From NCBI GenBank assembly GCA_036961445.1, contig JBALVO010000079.1:1-17019 (forward strand): a stretch of DNA of 17,019 bases, read 5' to 3'. Position numbers and translations under genes: made by a program. Positions 1 to 6,912 of this stretch are shown piece by piece. Under the pieces are notes generated by a model. The model was not told the origin of the DNA. It worked only from the letters and a program-made list of their open reading frames with translations, and ran no database searches. Origin of the DNA: JBALVO01 sp036961445 (GTDB taxonomy: Bacteria; Pseudomonadota; Gammaproteobacteria; Pseudomonadales; Halieaceae). How positions within the stretch are numbered: position 1 is the first letter of the stretch; every line of letters begins with the position of its first letter.

Positions 1-198
1 TTCGATGCACGGGGTCGTCCTTGTCGTGTTTTGGTAGTCAATAGACTGTTGTACGCTACAGGAGTTCATTTGGAGCAGGCCAATTCGCAGGTATTCTCTG
101 TTCGTGTCCCATGGCCCTGGATATTCGCAGTGGTGAGTGTCCTGGCTGCAAGCGGCCTCGCGCACCCGTTTTCTGTAGAAAAGTGGAGTTTTTCATAG
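1..198 (+). CDS. C-terminal end of an unidentified protein (cut by window start)
   Basis: Frame 1 is open from the first base to a TAG at 196-198, giving 65 residues with no start inside the window. The readable tail has a basic N-terminal half, then a hydrophobic stretch at about residues 37-54 (PWPWIFAVVSVLAASGLA), then a short polar end. This could be a C-terminal membrane anchor. Frames 2 and 3 close within about 40 bases, so the open frame is mildly supportive of coding. I do not recognise the family. A candidate promoter for the next gene begins immediately before this stop codon. The main doubt is that 65 codons can stay open by chance. Confidence 0.4.
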   Translation, partial: FDARGRPCRVLVVNRLLYATGVHLEQANSQVFSVRVPWPWIFAVVSVLAASGLAHPFSVEKWSFS

Positions 199-218
199 AT
201 TTTACCTGCCTATACAAT
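190..218 (+). promoter_or_regulatory. Candidate sigma-70 promoter for the DUF4124-like gene
   Basis: A -35-like TTTTCA (190-195) is followed after 17 bases by a -10-like TACAAT (213-218). Transcription would begin near 225, leaving a leader of about 47 bases before the ATG at 272. The match was judged by eye and is imperfect at -35. Confidence 0.4.
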
Positions 219-271
219 TTACGGTGGTTGGTAAGGGCACTTTAGTTATCTTTTAGTTGGGGCGTACCAGA

Positions 272-580
272 ATGAAAATGTTGTTATGTGTATTGCTACT
301 CCTACCGCAATTGGCTGCGGCACGGGTTTACATGTGTGTTGATGATGCCACTGGTAAGACCAGTTTTACTGATAAGGCCTGCGAAAAAACAGCTTTGCGA
401 GAGGAGGTTCGTGTCGATTCGACAAATCTCGATTCAGGTAGCAGTTCTGGTAAGCGCAGTGTGTCCAGGACATGGGTCAGTGACCGTGATACTCGCAAGA
501 GCGGCGAAGACTACAATGCTCAGCGACGCGACGTATATAAAAGTAACGCGACAGCTGGCAACCAGGCCAATGATGGTTGA
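272..580 (+). CDS. Small exported protein, DUF4124-like
   Basis: The gene encodes 102 residues starting at the ATG at 272; an in-frame TTG at 257 is less likely. The N-terminus is a classic signal peptide (MKMLL, a leucine-rich core, then LAAA) of about 17 residues. Right after it comes VYMCVDDATGKTSFTDKAC, which resembles the DUF4124 pattern of a short beta hairpin (V-Y-x-W/C-x-D-x-x-G-x-x-x-F/Y-x-D-x-x-C). The remainder is Ser-, Arg- and Asp-rich and looks disordered. The mature protein should be periplasmic. DUF4124 proteins are common in gammaproteobacteria and have no fixed biochemical role, so none is assigned. It stands alone, with about 170 bp to the next gene. Confidence 0.75.
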   Translation: MKMLLCVLLLLPQLAAARVYMCVDDATGKTSFTDKACEKTALREEVRVDSTNLDSGSSSGKRSVSRTWVSDRDTRKSGEDYNAQRRDVYKSNATAGNQANDG

Positions 581-605
581 ATCCAGATCGCTGCGCGACA
601 ATCCC

Positions 606-624
606 GCAGGTGTCTGTCGCCTGC
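606..624 (+). terminator. Weak hairpin after the DUF4124-like gene
   Basis: GCAGG at 606-610 pairs with CCTGC at 620-624, extended by a T-G wobble and a G-C pair to 7 bp around a 5-base loop. A CTTCTTTT stretch follows about 6 bases later. The stem lies 26 bases after the stop at 580. The T tract is not contiguous with the stem, so termination is uncertain. Confidence 0.3.
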
Positions 625-677
625 CATAAGCTTCTTTTCGCGCGTATCGCGACAGCACAGTAATTCAGGCAGTTTTA

Positions 678-693
678 GGGAACTAGCGTTCCC
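678..693. repeat. Perfect small inverted repeat upstream of the DUF3179 gene
   Basis: GGGAAC (678-683) and GTTCCC (688-693) form a perfect 6-bp stem around the loop TAGC, 58 bases before the ATG at 752. Neither side carries a T tract, so it is not a normal terminator. It could be an operator half-site pair or a leader hairpin; no function can be shown. Confidence 0.35.
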
Positions 694-751
694 GGATCGC
701 ATCAAACTCTTGTAGATTTTACACTTCACGGTTATCTGCCGGAGATCTCTT

Positions 752-2131
752 ATGCGGCTTGTTCGCGCCATGCCTTATGTCTTACCGCTAGTTCTGATGG
801 CCTGTCTATCTTCCACGCAAAACAGTCGCGCCCAGGGTGATGGTGATCCCGGTCAGGTGGTGGGTGAGTTTTTGCTGCTGCTTTTAGGCTCACAAGAGGG
901 TAAGCAACAAGCCATCGAATTTGTAGCGACGCAGTGGCAGCCTGAATTTGTACCCATGATGCTGGAGGTGATTACGTTTAACCAGGACCCGGCATTTGGC
1001 GCGCAGCTGGTGGCGCTGCTGGAGAATAAAACGGGTCGTTCTTTTGGCTTTAACAGCAGCCAGTGGCAGCAATGGTTGTGGAGCCAGGAGCCGCTGGTTT
1101 ACCCCTTGTATGCTGACTTCAAAGGTGCCCTGTATGGTTTGATTGATGCAAAGTTCGAAAACTACTTCGCCGCTGGGCGGACAGCGACCATCCGTTTGGA
1201 TGAGGTTATATGGGGCGGTGTTCACCAGGATGGTATACCGCCGCTGCGCTACCCGCAGATGATTTCCGCTAACGACGCAGATTATCTCGCCGATGACAAT
1301 ATTGTGTTTGCCCTTGAAGTTAACGGTGACGCTCGTGCCTACCCCCGACGTATTTTGGGCTGGCATGAGATGTTTGTTGATACAGTTGGCGGTGTGCCAG
1401 TGGCCGGTGTGTATTGCACCCTTTGCGGTACCATGATTCTTTACAACACCATGGCCGACGGCGTAAATCACGAATTGGGAACCAGTGGCTTCCTGTATCG
1501 CTCCAACAAGCTAATGTACGACAAAGCGACCCAATCACTATGGAGTACTATTTGGGGTAAACCCGTGATCGGCCCGTTGGCACAGAAGGACTTGACGCTG
1601 GAACGCCTGAGCGTGGTCACAACGACCTGGGGTGAGTGGCGCCGGCGACACCCGGATACCCGTGTGCTGTCTCTGCGCACAGGACATAGCCGCGACTACG
1701 CTGAGGGCGCTGCCTACCGCGACTATTACGCGACAGACGAATTAATGTTCCCGGTGCCAGCGCTGGATTCGCGCCTGAAAAATAAAGACGAGATTCTTGG
1801 GCTGCGCTTTCCACAGTACCCTGAACAACCGCTGGCTATTGCGGCAAAGTTTCTGCTGGCTAATCCGCTATATCATGACAAAGTCGATGCTCTGGGTTTC
1901 GTGGTCGTTACCGATGGCAGTGGCGCCAACCGTGTCTATCAATCACTGGATGTGACTTTCACTGATTGGGATGGCCAACAAACGCTGCGCGATGACCAGG
2001 GTGTGACCTGGCAATTGGATGAGTCACGGTTGCAAGCGACAGACGGTCGCGTGCTATATCGTTTGCCAGCACATCGTGCGTTCTGGTTCGGTTGGTTTTC
2101 TGCTTTCAATCACACTCGACTGGTGCACTAG
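752..2131 (+). CDS. DUF3179 domain-containing lipoprotein
   Basis: The protein has 459 residues. The ATG at 752 is preceded by GGAG 7 bases upstream. The N-terminus is a lipoprotein signal with lipobox L-M-A-C (residues 15-18), so Cys18 is the likely lipidated residue and the protein should sit at the outer or inner membrane facing the periplasm. Residues about 145-440 match the DUF3179 family: a V-x-G-D-A-R-A-Y-P segment near 190-198, G-W-H-E-M at 203-207, and the hallmark Cys-Thr-Leu-Cys-Gly at 222-226, followed by G-T-S-G-x-L-Y-R and L-W-S. The two close cysteines and His205 suggest a metal or redox site, but the family's reaction is unknown. Residues 30-115 are a separate helical N-terminal region. 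The gene converges on the DUF445 gene, sharing 4 bases. Confidence 0.9.
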   Translation: MRLVRAMPYVLPLVLMACLSSTQNSRAQGDGDPGQVVGEFLLLLLGSQEGKQQAIEFVATQWQPEFVPMMLEVITFNQDPAFGAQLVALLENKTGRSFGFNSSQWQQWLWSQEPLVYPLYADFKGALYGLIDAKFENYFAAGRTATIRLDEVIWGGVHQDGIPPLRYPQMISANDADYLADDNIVFALEVNGDARAYPRRILGWHEMFVDTVGGVPVAGVYCTLCGTMILYNTMADGVNHELGTSGFLYRSNKLMYDKATQSLWSTIWGKPVIGPLAQKDLTLERLSVVTTTWGEWRRRHPDTRVLSLRTGHSRDYAEGAAYRDYYATDELMFPVPALDSRLKNKDEILGLRFPQYPEQPLAIAAKFLLANPLYHDKVDALGFVVVTDGSGANRVYQSLDVTFTDWDGQQTLRDDQGVTWQLDESRLQATDGRVLYRLPAHRAFWFGWFSAFNHTRLVH

Positions 2132-3354
2132 CCGCTGGCCAGCAGTCGCTCGCCAAATAGCAATACCAGTTGCCCCCAGCCTACCAGTGCCCCCAATGCG
2201 CCACCGATGGCCACTAGTATCCATTCATCTTCGTGAAAAATCGGACGCACCAATTGCTGGAACTCGCGGGGTGGTTGGCTGGCGATGCGCTCGTTTAGCA
2301 TGGCCTGTACGGCGGTGGCCTGGGTCCGGTTAAAGGCACTGTCTTCCGCCAGTTCTTCCGTGTACTGGATAGCTGTTGCCAGTGCTGCATCCTTTAAGTC
2401 CGCGTAGCCTTCCGGGCCGACCGCTGCCTGGGTTGCCAGTTGTACGATTAACTTGTTTTCCATGATCTGTGAAATATGGGTCCGAAGCAGAGCCAGGGTG
2501 CGCTCGCTACGCGCGCCGTGTATCAGCGTGTGCACCACCTCTTTGGCGGTGAGTACTTCTTCGGTAAATACCCGGCTGTACTCGGCAGATATTTCCTTCT
2601 GACGTTGGAGAAACAAGCCCTGGAAGACAAAAGGCCCGACTTTTTTTGGCTCCAGTGGGGTGAATATTAACTGGATGGCGATCCAGTTGGTCATAGTGCC
2701 CACCAGAAAGCCGAAAAAGGGCAGTACCCACCATTGCGGCAAAAAGAACCACATTAATGCCTGTACCACACCAAAGCCGAAGCCAAAAAATGCACCGGAG
2801 TGAATCAAAAACGACAGCTCCTTCGACGCGCAGGCAAACACCATTTGATTAAGCAGGTCCGGGTTTTCCTCGCACTTACGCACTACCAGTTCACGCAGAT
2901 CCAGTAAACGTTCGAATTGGTCGTGTATATCCTGGGTTAAGGAGTCGATGCCTTCGCGCATTTCCAGTTCAACAATCTGGAAGACCAGCTTTTTGGTCGG
3001 GGCGGGCAGATTTTCCCACAGGACACGCTTTTGTTCGCGCATCAGGCCGTGTACCGCCTCGGCGATCATCGGCGTGGCTGAGTCCAGGAAGTAGCCTTTT
3101 ACCTCCTCCATATCAACGGCGTTCACCATTGCCGGCAAGCCGCCTATGTTGCCGATGGTCGTGTCGACCATGCCCGTGGCAAACTTGCGAATACGCGATG
3201 GCACCACGCCGCGCCAGCCGAAAGGAAACTTGCCCACATACTGAAGCGGGTAGAAAGTCATTTTTATAGCCAGCCAGTTGGTCCCCCAGCCGGCAGCCGC
3301 GGCGATGAAAGGGATCAATAAATAGCTACCATAACTAGATAACCAGGCGCTCAT
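2128..3354 (-). CDS. DUF445 family membrane protein
   Basis: The protein has about 408 residues from the ATG at 3354, which has GGAG 7 bases upstream; a GTG at 3369 would add five residues. It matches DUF445 (YheB-type) proteins. A hydrophobic segment near residues 10-30 ends in G-T-N-W-L-A-I. A second membrane pair near 195-230 ends in M-T-N-W-I-A-I. A last hydrophobic segment lies near the C-terminus (WILVAIGGALGALVGW). The two T-N-W-[LI]-A-I blocks, each followed by a phenylalanine- and glycine-rich stretch and a basic segment, show an internal duplication. The loops contain long charged helices. No reaction is known for the family, so it is called an inner-membrane protein only. Its stop shares CTAG with the convergent DUF3179 gene. 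Confidence 0.88.
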   Translation of the reverse strand: MSAWLSSYGSYLLIPFIAAAAGWGTNWLAIKMTFYPLQYVGKFPFGWRGVVPSRIRKFATGMVDTTIGNIGGLPAMVNAVDMEEVKGYFLDSATPMIAEAVHGLMREQKRVLWENLPAPTKKLVFQIVELEMREGIDSLTQDIHDQFERLLDLRELVVRKCEENPDLLNQMVFACASKELSFLIHSGAFFGFGFGVVQALMWFFLPQWWVLPFFGFLVGTMTNWIAIQLIFTPLEPKKVGPFVFQGLFLQRQKEISAEYSRVFTEEVLTAKEVVHTLIHGARSERTLALLRTHISQIMENKLIVQLATQAAVGPEGYADLKDAALATAIQYTEELAEDSAFNRTQATAVQAMLNERIASQPPREFQQLVRPIFHEDEWILVAIGGALGALVGWGQLVLLFGERLLASG

Positions 3355-3493
3355 TCGCTCACTCCACACGGTGAGAGAAGTAGCGGTTTACCGCGGGATC
3401 TGGCTATGAGCATACGATATATCATCCTTGCACTGGCATTATTCACATAGTTACCAATGTACGAATAATCGCTAACTAATTGATATTGCTTAC

Positions 3494-3499
3494 TATAAT
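3494..3499 (+). promoter_or_regulatory. Possible -10 element for the small exported peptide gene
   Basis: A perfect TATAAT lies at 3494-3499 in an AT-rich intergenic stretch. The best -35 at 16 bases spacing is CTAACT, which is poor. A second weak pair is TTGTTA (3528-3533) with TTCTAG 17 bases downstream. Either would give a leader of 50-100 bases ahead of the ATG at 3608. Confidence 0.35.
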
Positions 3500-3607
3500 T
3501 CATAATCCCCGGGATGTGAGCGCAAAATTGTTATGGAATTAGTATGTTTATTCTAGACGCTATTGCTCCAATGATGGCTCAAACCAAAACTTAGAGGAGG
3601 TTTGAAT

Positions 3608-3769
3608 ATGTTCACTCATACTATAGCGTTCGTTATCCTGTCCATCTTGTCGGCTACTGCAGCTTATGCTGCTGGTACACCTGTCTCCAAATCGTCCCCG
3701 GAACAACACCAGTCGGGTACCAGTGAGAAAGAGGGAGCCGCTGACAAGGAATCCTCCGACGCCCTTTAA
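3608..3769 (+). CDS. Small exported peptide, 53 aa
   Basis: This reading frame runs from the ATG at 3608 to the TAA at 3767-3769. A near-consensus AGAGGAGG Shine-Dalgarno sequence (3593-3600) sits 7 bases upstream, the strongest ribosome binding site in the window. Residues 1-21 form a signal peptide with hydrophobic core AFVILSILSATAAYA and a plausible cut after A-Y-A. The mature part is only about 32 residues, hydrophilic and rich in Ser, Lys and Glu, with no cysteine, and is predicted disordered. I recognise no family. It faces the EamA transporter gene and a hairpin at 3784-3813 separates them. Secretion to the periplasm is inferred from the signal peptide; any function is unknown. Confidence 0.7.
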   Translation: MFTHTIAFVILSILSATAAYAAGTPVSKSSPEQHQSGTSEKEGAADKESSDAL

Positions 3770-3783
3770 CAGTAATTGATGCT

Positions 3784-3813
3784 AATGGCTGCCGAAATTC
3801 TTCGGTAGTCATT
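3784..3813. terminator. Hairpin between convergent genes
   Basis: Bases 3784-3796 pair with 3801-3813, giving a 13-bp stem with two G-T wobbles and the loop ATTC. It lies 15 bases after the stop of the small exported peptide gene and 31 bases past the stop of the minus-strand transporter. Position and symmetry suggest a shared bidirectional terminator, but there is no T tract on either side, so it may act weakly or need Rho. Confidence 0.45.
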
Positions 3814-3843
3814 GTCACCAACAGCGTCATCATGACATTGTAT

Positions 3844-4755
3844 TCATACAGCATCAGCAGTGATCTCCCTGGCCTGATAGATGGTCAGTAGACCGCCAGC
3901 GACAACCAATACGCTACCCACAATGGACCCGCTGTCGGGTATTTGTCCCCAGAATAACCAGCCCCACAATGCGGCCAGTACTACTGCGAAGTAGTTAATT
4001 GGCGCAATAGCTGCTGCCGGGGCTATTGCATAGGCTTTGGTATATAGCACCAGGGCAAAGTACATTGCTACACCCACATAGATCATCGCCACCCAGTCCA
4101 GTTTTCCAAGGCCGGAAAAATCGTTGACGCTAAAAGGCGCGACGCAGACCAGTGACAGCAAAAAGTAGTAAAACAATATGCGCGAACTCGGCTCCGTGAT
4201 CGCCAGTTTGCGTGTGGCGACCATTGATATAGATAACATTACAGCTGAGATAAAGCCACCGGCATGCCACCAACTGAGCCCCTCGGGACTGGGCCTGAGG
4301 ATGATGGCAATACCCAGGAATCCCACTGACAGTGGTAACCATGCGTTGCCCGGCACCTTCTCGCGCCCCCATATCCACATGACCAGTGGAACGCTAAGGG
4401 GGGCGCTCTGGCGCAGTAGCATGGCATCTACCATGGGTATGTGTTCCAGAGCGGCATAAAAAAGATAGAAGCCCAATACCCCTACGCCTCCACGTATAAG
4501 GTGCAGGCCAAATCGGGAAGTGCGTAAATTAGACACCCCACGGCGCAGAAGTTTTGGCAGGCACAGCAGCATGCAAATCAGGAACTGTATGGAAACGATA
4601 GCTTCCGCTGAAGCGTGTGCGGAAGCGTATTTGGTCGCCGCAGCCGAGGTGCTGGCTACGCATACCATTATGAATGATAAGTAGATTGCGTGGCGCACTG
4701 CGGAGGATGGTGCTGCCATGGGTGTGCGCCTGAAAAAGAAACCATTGTAAGCCAC
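3844..4755 (-). CDS. EamA/DMT superfamily transporter
   Basis: The protein has 303 residues if translation starts at the GTG at 4755, or 291 from the ATG at 4719; neither has a strong ribosome binding site. About ten hydrophobic segments are spread evenly over the length, the usual size for EamA drug/metabolite transporters with two five-helix repeats. Supporting details are a first helix with a small-residue-rich AAATKY turn, G-V-G-V-L-G-F-Y-L-F in the third helix region, the W-x-W-G-R-E-K loop near the middle, and a second-half A-P-I-N-Y-F-A-V-V-L-A segment with G-W-L-F-W-G. It should act in the inner membrane as an exporter or exchanger of small metabolites. The substrate cannot be read from sequence. 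It is a single-gene unit. Confidence 0.88.
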   Translation of the reverse strand: MAYNGFFFRRTPMAAPSSAVRHAIYLSFIMVCVASTSAAATKYASAHASAEAIVSIQFLICMLLCLPKLLRRGVSNLRTSRFGLHLIRGGVGVLGFYLFYAALEHIPMVDAMLLRQSAPLSVPLVMWIWGREKVPGNAWLPLSVGFLGIAIILRPSPEGLSWWHAGGFISAVMLSISMVATRKLAITEPSSRILFYYFLLSLVCVAPFSVNDFSGLGKLDWVAMIYVGVAMYFALVLYTKAYAIAPAAAIAPINYFAVVLAALWGWLFWGQIPDSGSIVGSVLVVAGGLLTIYQAREITADAV

Positions 4756-4869
4756 CCATGGTGATTTGCGAAAACTAAGCCCAGGTGCATGCTCGCGGTT
4801 GCTTGTTAATGTATTAAGGGTTTATGTGACTGTTGCTATCTTAAACGACTGTACGAGAGGGGGTTTTCG

Positions 4870-4971
4870 ATGTATTGCTGCTTGACTATGACTCGGTTAT
4901 TCTTTTTGCGAGTTTTTGCATGTCTGACAGTCATGTGGGATGTCAGGCCATCCAGCACAATTATGCATTGA
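4870..4971 (+). CDS. Possible 33-aa leader ORF
   Basis: An ATG at 4870 follows a GAGGGGG stretch about 7 bases upstream and opens a frame of 33 codons closed by a TGA at 4969-4971. The product is hydrophobic and contains three cysteines. The stop overlaps the GAGGAG ribosome binding site of the next frame (4985), the geometry expected for translational coupling or a regulatory leader. Against it: the frame is short, has no recognised homologue, and the arrangement could be chance. Confidence 0.25.
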   Translation: MYCCLTMTRLFFLRVFACLTVMWDVRPSSTIMH

Positions 4972-4984
4972 GGAGTAAATAGCG

Positions 4985-5194
4985 ATCAAACTGATTACCA
5001 GGTCAGAATTTGAAGATCTTCAATACAACGATGATCACGAATATGACGCGGACAACAGGGGCGGTAAGCTGATTGTTAAGCTGTACAAAAATGGTCAGTT
5101 GATTGCCAAGAAGATAACCATTAAGAAGTCCATTCGCTATTTTGGTGCCAAGGGATATCAGAACTACCTGTCTGGCAAGCCGGAGCACGTTTAA
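4985..5194 (+). CDS. Small charged protein with apparent ATC start
   Basis: This frame encodes 69 residues and ends with the TAA at 5192-5194. The nearest in-frame stop upstream is the TAA at 4976-4978, and there is no ATG, GTG or TTG before the middle of the frame. GAGGAG at 4970-4975 stands 9 bases before ATC at 4985, so AUC is the best start; ATA at 4979 is too close and CTG at 4991 too far. The protein reads (M)KLITRSEFEDL-like after the start, with an acidic DDHEYDADN patch, then alternating hydrophobic and charged residues (GKLIVKLYKNG, AKKITIKKS) that suggest a small beta sheet. It has no signal peptide. The family is not recognised. A single G-to-C change or sequencing error at 4987 would explain the odd start. 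Confidence 0.55.
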   Translation: MKLITRSEFEDLQYNDDHEYDADNRGGKLIVKLYKNGQLIAKKITIKKSIRYFGAKGYQNYLSGKPEHV

Positions 5195-5311
5195 TTGCGC
5201 TGTGTTGCGTCAGTCGCTTCGAGCGATATCCGATAGCAATAAATGCACCGCACTGTGTGTCATAATCGCGTATTTGGTGATCAGAAAAAGTTACGCAAAG
5301 GCTGAGATACG

Positions 5312-5845
5312 GTGAGTAAGCAAGAAGAAGGGGCTGAAGAACTAAAACGCATCGGCTTGACTATGCAGGTGTTGGGTTGGCTTGTATTTCTCGCTCTCGG
5401 GGTCTTCTTCTTCAGTGATTTTCTCGACAACCAATACAATCCCAATCAGACACTGCAGACAATCTATGGTGAGGAGGGCGTCCGCGAGGTCATCTTGCAG
5501 CGTAATAAGTTTGGCCACTATGTAACGAGCGGTGAAATCAATGGCCAGCCGGTTACCTTTATTCTGGACACGGGTGCCACCGGGGTTGCGGTGCCCAGTG
5601 CGGTAGCGAAGCGACTGGGACTGCGACGCGGGCAAGCATTTCGTACCCAGACCGCCAACGGCACGGCTGTCAGTTATGCGGCCAGGTTAGATCGAGTTAG
5701 CGTAGGGGGTATTGAGCTAAAGGACGTCCTGGCTGGTATCACTCCCGGGCTACAGACCGAGGAGATCCTGCTGGGTATGTCTTTTTTGAAGTATATTGAG
5801 TTTACCCAACGCGGAGATACGTTGATTTTGCGCCAGTACCTGTAA
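5312..5845 (+). CDS. Membrane-anchored retropepsin-like aspartic protease (clan AA, TIGR02281 type)
   Basis: The protein has 177 residues from the GTG at 5312. A short charged N-terminus is followed by one membrane helix (residues about 17-35), then a periplasmic domain. The catalytic signature is D-T-G-A-T at 86-90, preceded by the hydrophobic strand V-T-F-I-L. Downstream are the A-x-R-L-x-x-V-S-V-G-G-I flap-like region and I-L-L-G-M-S-F-L near the end, which is the second hydrophobic-hydrophobic-Gly signature of retropepsins. With one Asp-Thr-Gly per chain it should act as a homodimer, as retroviral proteases do. The substrate is unknown. It is 117 bases downstream of the ATC-start gene and 68 bases upstream of the GFA gene, so a loose operon is possible. 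Confidence 0.88.
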   Translation: MSKQEEGAEELKRIGLTMQVLGWLVFLALGVFFFSDFLDNQYNPNQTLQTIYGEEGVREVILQRNKFGHYVTSGEINGQPVTFILDTGATGVAVPSAVAKRLGLRRGQAFRTQTANGTAVSYAARLDRVSVGGIELKDVLAGITPGLQTEEILLGMSFLKYIEFTQRGDTLILRQYL

Positions 5846-5913
5846 CTGGCAAGTGAGCTGTGCAGCTAGAAAATGATGTAAATAGCCCGAAAATCCGCAG
5901 AGGAATAAGAACT

Positions 5914-6282
5914 GTGACCATCAAATTACAATGTCATTGCGGCAATATCGGAATGGAAATGAAACAATTACCTGATCTACTGGGTGATTGTAATTGCTCC
6001 ATCTGTCGCCGGTACAAATCGCTTTGGGGCTATTACGCGCCAGAGGATGTCACTATTACGGGCGAGGAATTGTCTTCCTATATCTGGGGAGACAAGGATG
6101 TGGATTTTCGGCGTTGCAGTAACTGTGGCTGTGTTACGCATTACATCACTACGGATAAGTGTCCTACAAAAATCCTTGCTGTTAACTTTCGAATGGCCGA
6201 TCCAAGTGTGTATAAAGCGATAACAATACGGGCCATCGATGGGGCGTCGAGCGGGGCCCCCGGCTGTTCGGAAAAGACATGA
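5914..6282 (+). CDS. GFA/CENP-V domain zinc-binding protein
   Basis: The chosen start is the GTG at 5914, with AGAGGA 9 bases upstream, giving 122 residues; a GTG at 5860 would add 18 residues that do not resemble the family. All zinc-site cysteines of the GFA fold are visible: Cys7-x-Cys9 in Q-C-H-C-G-N, Cys26-x-Cys28-x2-Cys31, and Cys68-x2-Cys71. Proteins of this fold are often labelled glutathione-dependent formaldehyde-activating enzyme, but that activity is not general and is not claimed here. There is no signal peptide, so it should be cytosolic. The stop overlaps the start of the cupin gene (ATGA), so the two are almost certainly co-translated. Confidence 0.88.
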   Translation: MTIKLQCHCGNIGMEMKQLPDLLGDCNCSICRRYKSLWGYYAPEDVTITGEELSSYIWGDKDVDFRRCSNCGCVTHYITTDKCPTKILAVNFRMADPSVYKAITIRAIDGASSGAPGCSEKT

Positions 6283-6644
6283 AATACTCGTCAGTAAATT
6301 TCAAGGAAAAGTTGTCGAAATTTGACGAGCATTGGTCTCCCAGGATTGTTGCTGCGATGAATGACTATCAATTCAAGCTGGTGAAAGTTCAAGGCGAATT
6401 TGTATGGCACGATCACCCCGATACAGATGAAGTATTCATTGTTCTTGATGGAGTTTTGGATATCGAGTTCAGGGACGGCAAGGTAACCATTGAGTCCGGA
6501 GAAATGTTCGTGGTTCCAATGGGTGTAGAGCACAGGCCAGTCGCTCAGAGCGAGTGTAAATTGCTTCTGGTCGAGCCAAAAGGCGTTGTGAACACCGGAG
6601 CTGTCGAAAGTGATCTTACTGCCGAGAGTGATATTTGGGTGTAG
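6279..6644 (+). CDS. Small single-domain cupin protein
   Basis: The protein has 121 residues with one cupin domain. Cupin motif 1 is visible with His44, His46 and Glu51 in W-H-D-H-P-D-T-D-E followed by F-I-V-L-D-G. Motif 2 is G-E-M-F-V-V-P-M-G-V-E-H, which supplies His85. A 3-His/1-Glu metal site is therefore complete, suggesting a bound divalent metal. Its start overlaps the stop of the GFA gene, so the pair forms a small operon, closed by the terminator at 6670-6698. Small cupins of this type may bind or isomerise a small molecule; the substrate is not readable. Confidence 0.88.
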   Translation: MKYSSVNFKEKLSKFDEHWSPRIVAAMNDYQFKLVKVQGEFVWHDHPDTDEVFIVLDGVLDIEFRDGKVTIESGEMFVVPMGVEHRPVAQSECKLLLVEPKGVVNTGAVESDLTAESDIWV

Positions 6645-6669
6645 GGTCGCCAATGACGAATAATGGTGT

Positions 6670-6698
6670 TGCCGGACGTTTGGCCCCGGCATATTTTT
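6670..6698 (+). terminator. Rho-independent terminator of the GFA-cupin operon
   Basis: GCCGG at 6671-6675 pairs with CCGGC at 6686-6690, with a flanking T-A pair, around a 10-base loop, followed at once by TATTTTT (6692-6698). It lies 26 bases after the cupin stop. Confidence 0.7.
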
Positions 6699-6774
6699 CC
6701 GCTCGAGAAGGCAGCAGGAATCACCGGGTATGTCCGCTGAATACCCCTGCTGGCTTATACGCAAACCCCGGGGC

Positions 6775-6801
6775 AAAAAAAAGCCCCCAAATAATGGGGG
6801 C
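6775..6801 (-). terminator. Rho-independent terminator on the minus strand with no obvious gene
   Basis: Read on the minus strand, GCCCCC (6801-6796) and GGGGGC (6788-6783) form a perfect 6-bp GC stem with a 7-base loop, directly followed by eight Ts (6782-6775). This is the best-formed terminator in the window. On the plus strand the bases after the stem are not T-rich, so the direction is clear. The minus strand to its right (6803-7150) has no convincing protein gene. Confidence 0.75.
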
Positions 6802-6881
6802 AAGGTAGGGATTGCTTCGCTCTCGTGGACCTGGATGGTTGATTGCGCAGGAAGAATAATAGCTACATTGCTCAGTTAGCG

Positions 6882-6912
6882 GCATGGCCATACGCGTCAA
6901 CAGCATGGCCAT
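6882..6912. repeat. 10-bp direct repeat GCATGGCCAT, 21 bases apart
   Basis: GCATGGCCAT occurs at 6882-6891 and again at 6903-6912. Each copy contains the palindrome ATGGCCAT. The 21-base period is 7 codons, so if the surrounding frame is translated it repeats Met-Ala-Ile. It may be a small tandem duplication or a pair of binding half-sites. Confidence 0.4.

Noticed and set aside
890..1471. 193-codon open frame on the minus strand
   Set aside because: It lies fully inside the well-supported DUF3179 gene and has chance-frame composition.
1468..1814. Short minus-strand frames inside the DUF3179 gene
   Set aside because: Shadows of the coding strand without ribosome binding sites or family features.
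3515..3535. Resemblance to a lac operator (TGTGAGCG followed by AATTGTTA)
   Set aside because: Only a short half-site matches, with no symmetry and no sugar-use genes nearby.
6291..6803. 170-codon open frame on the minus strand
   Set aside because: It is antisense to the cupin gene and would be coded through two terminator hairpins.
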